A stretch of 64,000 nt of DNA. It comes from Brachycybe producta. Lineage: Eukaryota; Arthropoda; Diplopoda; Playtdesmida; Andrognathidae. Within the stretch, counting starts at the first letter, position 1; each line of letters opens with the position of its first letter. A program made the translations under genes and the position numbers. Shown in pieces: positions 61,401-64,000 of the stretch. The notes beneath the pieces are model-generated. The model searched no databases, was not told the origin of the DNA, and was given only the letters and a program-made list of their open reading frames with translations. The stretch covers positions 3,394,001 to 3,458,000 of the forward strand of contig JAUPFP010000001.1 in the NCBI GenBank assembly GCA_036925085.1, written 5' to 3'.

Positions 61401-63945
61401 TCAAGAAAGCAAAAAACGCGAGCGCAGAAGCTGTAAAAAAAAAAAAGAGCAACACCTCGGACACGCATCGGCAGACATGAATATTGATTCTATGAGATCG
61501 TCCAAAATGGAAAGAAGATGCTCAGCATTTCCGTAAGCATCGGTAGTATGATCTAATTTACTCGGATTCAGCTGTAAAAATAAACAAAAAGATCATTGAA
61601 CCGAAACCACGGTTTGAGTTCGTTTGTTTGTACTTCGCAGGGTTGTCGGCTTTCCAAAACCCTATTGATCGTCTCTTGAACGGAAAGTTGAAGAAACGCG
61701 GTTGCTGTCGAACTCATGTATTGATCCATAAGTGTCGTCGTTAACGAATCCGCACGAAATAAAGTTGACGTCTCATCTGTAATATTAAATAGTTAAGTGT
61801 TTAACCTGAAAAACGTGTCATACAAAGTTGTGACCTTCTCTCATTATCTCCATATCGTTCATGGCTTGCATCACATCTGCTTCTCTCTTTTCGAATCGAC
61901 AAATCCTGAGAAGTGTCGTCGCTAAAGCGATTCTATCGTGGTGACAAACGTCGGCAAGAGCACAAATTGCTTCAAGATGACGATCCATAACGAGCTACGA
62001 AAGAAAAAACAAAGAAATTCAGAAAAACGTTTTCGATAACTTATTCATTAAATGAAAAACTCGAAACCTCTTTGAGCGAACTGTATTCGGCAAGAGGCAT
62101 TATAATTTCGTGTAGATATTTAGCTCGAACACGAATTGATCCCCAATCTTCTCGCATCGGAGGTGTAATGGCAGAAAGATGATACCAATCTTCGGTTTCG
62201 TCTCCGTTTGTCAGAGTCGACAGATCGATCGTAACTTCGGCAGCTTTCGAAACAAAAGTTTTTTAGATCAAAATTACTGAGAATTCGTCACAAGACGAAA
62301 ACATTTTCATTTTAAGTACCGATTTCAGTATCTTTACATCGTTTTCCCTTATTATAAACTGTTATCGTGAAGTTGCTTACATCTAATGGGATGTCACTAG
62401 AAAAAAAGGGGACGTAAGAACATAAAACGATCGTGTTAAGCTGTTGTATAAAAACTATTCAGCGCTTCAGAAGAGCACAAGTTAGAAACTAGGAGGGTAG
62501 CTCAATCTGTTAATAGTATTTTCATGTTCATATCTTTTAAAATAAACTTTTTATAGACAAAAGTTGCTACAAATTTATGATTTTGAAATATATCAACATG
62601 AAAATACCCTTAAGTGATTGAGCTACCCTTCTAGTTTCTAAAACACTTTAAAGTTTCTCTTAACTTTACTTCTGAAAGACAGAATAATTGGAGTTCGAGA
62701 GACTATTACACTTTAAAACATCTTAAAACCTACTTAATGTAATTATTTTATTTTTGAATTTGATTTTTTGTTTGAATTTTTTTTTAAAAAAGCATTTTTA
62801 AAAATTTTAAAAATGTAATTTTGATTATTTTTCAACTTTTTTCTTAAAAATTCTTTATTTTGTCCGTGTAAATTTCTCTGATAAAGCGTTCAACTAACTC
62901 TAGAAAGAATTCTTCATCCCAAACAGGATCCGGAGCATTTCGAACTCTCGTCCGACAGACTTTAACTTCTCCGAGAGCAACGATACAATACGGATGTGGA
63001 ACAAGTTTCATCGGAATACGATGTGCTTCGAGAATATTCACACGCAAACTACGAAGTTCTTTCAGATCTTTCAAGCTAGGATTCTTGGAAGTCTGTTGTA
63101 CGCAGAATGGACGGAGTGCCTGCATCCACTCCTAAGGTGGGTGAAACACGAGAGAGAGAGAGAAGAAAAAAACTATGTGAAATGTTTTGCACAAAGTGTT
63201 TTTCACTCTAACTTGAGCCATATCTTGTGTGCTGGCACAAAGGTAATACACGGTACTGAGACAAGGTAAAGCCTTTTCAACGAGCTGAAAACAATTTGGT
63301 CTAGAAAAACATATGAAAAACGAAAAAAATCAGGCATTTTATCGCCAATCACGTTCTTAAAAAGACAAACCGTTCAAAGAAACTGTCATGAACAATGTAC
63401 ATTGAAGTATAACCCAAGTCGACTAATCCTTTTGGTTTCGTGCGCTTTAAATACGGAAGAAAATAAACAAATCATGAAAAAATTTACTGATGTGGTTATT
63501 TGACCTAATGCCCTTTGCCCTAAAAGGATGACTGCCCTTAAACTACTTGCCCTAAAGGGACATTTGCCCTAAAACCATTTTCCCGCACCCAAATTTCGTA
63601 AGCTATTGACAATTTATCTTCGTTACTTTAGGATTATCGTAGAATAGAAGATGGTGTTCGGTTCCTATAACTTGAAGAACGAAGAACATGTATTTCCATT
63701 TCTTCGTATGTTCACCTAAATTAACATAAAAGCAATAATGAAGAAAACATCTTCCGAAGTTATGAGTTTACTTAGTAAAGACAAAAATGCTAACTCTTTT
63801 TATGAAGATATCCTTTCATTCGGATTCCTCTCGTCTTTCGACCCACCATTCCAGTTTCTCTACTTTCGCGCAACGTTGCATAAATATCTTCCGATTTCTT
63901 TTGAGCATTACGACTAGTTACAATTCCATCCGTTTCGGAAATACT
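58437..63945 (-). CDS. RASA1: Ras GTPase-activating protein 1 (p120RasGAP), PH-C2-GAP part (partial)
   Basis: Cytosolic regulator that accelerates GTP hydrolysis on Ras. Minus-strand exons, 5' to 3': 63945-63795, 63715-63627, 63444-63371, 63300-63213, 63131-62899, 62396-62320, 62243-62068, 61994-61835, 61776-61634, 61571-61456, 61352-61266, 60425-60358, 60283-60195, 60122-60045, 59963-59841, 58514-58437. They total 1830 bases (609 aa) with matching phases. The PH domain begins KGYLHKKSEHTKKWKYMFFV. C2: LRVNILEAHRIPMKLVPHPY and DPVWDEEFFLDDIPLD. GAP domain: the arginine-finger loop STLFRADSLTTTLMDQYM, RYVCGCLQRSVSSKWPQ, GFIFLRLLCPAILSPRHF, and MVAKCLQNLANLVEFG. The C-terminal helix is AVKKLVTVVEMLTKHKQRHV. 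The SH2-SH3-SH2 N-terminus lies off the right edge. The intron between 60045 and 59963 uses a GC donor. The last intron carries an 860-base inverted-repeat element. Confidence 0.94.
58714..59570. mobile_element. Long inverted-repeat element in the last RASA1 intron
   Basis: The left end AAGCCTTTGTATTCACCAAA pairs with the right end TTTGGTGAATACCCGGCTT, and arms continue for about 200 bases (GAGCAAACATTTGC, GAAATGCTCACCTTGCA, GTTTACAGCGAGCACTCTAA). CGAGCAAACATT words recur. A GGCCTATGG-type short repeat sits in its centre. Non-coding, with no clear target duplication. Confidence 0.72.
59105..59220. repeat. GGCCTATGGCAGAGGGACA-type short repeat, copy 5
   Basis: GAATTTGAAAAATTACTCTG, AGGCCTATGGCAGAGGGACA and AAAATGCATTGTCAAAACC. 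It lies between the arms of the long inverted-repeat element. Confidence 0.5.
60480..61225. mobile_element. CTAGTTTCTAAA-family palindrome in a RASA1 intron, carrying a nested MITE
   Basis: The left edge TTATTCTGCAGTTGCCGAAG, AGCAACACTAAA is followed by the inserted element at 60522-61036. The palindrome then continues GAGGAAATTGAAAGTG, ATAAACTAGAAGGGTAACTC and GAGTTACCCTTCTAGTTTCT. It ends near the candidate edge ACAGAACAACCCAGAGTTTC. Confidence 0.65.
60522..61036. mobile_element. GGATTTACA-ended MITE, intact relative of the MEK host element
   Basis: The ends GGATTTACATCGAAGAAATA and TACCTCTGGTGTAAATCC form inverted repeats. The body is built of TTAATAACA/TGTTATTAACA words (GCAAAATGTTATTAACAGTT). 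It aligns across both insertion points of the interrupted copy at 5574-8186. Confidence 0.72.
62455..62700. mobile_element. CTAGTTTCTAAA-family palindrome in a RASA1 intron
   Basis: GTTAGAAACTAGGAGGGTAG, TTTTAAAATAAACTTTTTAT on the left; TATCAACATGAAAATACCCT and CTACCCTTCTAGTTTCTAAA on the right. It sits in the intron between the two exons that split the C2 domain. Confidence 0.68.
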
Positions 63946-64000
63946 CTTAAATAAAACATAAAACCCAAAATTTGTTACATGGATTTGAAAGTTTCAAATG

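Overview
This window is nuclear DNA from an animal. The genes are split by GT-AG introns with TTTNCAG-like acceptors, codon use is AT-leaning, and non-coding DNA is packed with non-autonomous transposons. The proteins read as a bilaterian invertebrate. The MEK N-terminus (MSKNxLNLxLPP) resembles that of insect Dsor1, so I lean weakly towards an arthropod or close relative; species is not determinable here.

Six protein-coding genes can be reconstructed. From left to right they are: the last exon of ACTR8 (+, 59-360); a complete MAP2K1/2-type MEK kinase (+, 11 coding exons, 2024-8433, 402 aa); a single-exon GT11 alpha-1,2-fucosyltransferase (-, 12688-13878, 396 aa); a complete POLG, the mitochondrial DNA polymerase gamma catalytic subunit (+, 20 coding exons, 18982-29699, 1193 aa); a complete GPI-type alkaline phosphatase (-, 9 coding exons, 32764-48359, 566 aa, with a 10.7-kb first intron); and the PH-C2-RasGAP part of RASA1/p120RasGAP (-, 16 coding exons, 58437-63945), whose N-terminal SH2-SH3-SH2 part lies beyond the right edge. 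Exon phases match at every junction and summed exon lengths are multiples of three. MEK and RasGAP act in the same Ras-MAPK pathway in opposite senses. Otherwise the genes look like an ordinary housekeeping neighbourhood, not an operon or functional cluster.

The rest is repeats. Recurrent families are: palindromic CAGGCA-ended MITEs with 8-10 bp target duplications; hAT-like MITEs starting TAGAGGTGGGAC with 8-bp duplications; a very abundant palindromic family with core CCCTTCTAGTTTCTAAA, in introns of POLG, ALP and RASA1 and between genes; PIF/Harbinger-like MITEs with TWA duplications; a Tc1/mariner-type MITE; a TTAA-flanked element; and one 5'-truncated RTE-type LINE with an open reverse transcriptase. 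Several are nested. MEK intron 10 holds a four-element nest. One hAT-like MITE at 14168-16234 has had its terminus amplified into an 11-unit array whose unit lengths change in 24-bp steps. I found no rRNA, tRNA, CRISPR array, virus or toxin gene, and no convincing new multi-gene system; the most unusual material is the repeat architecture.
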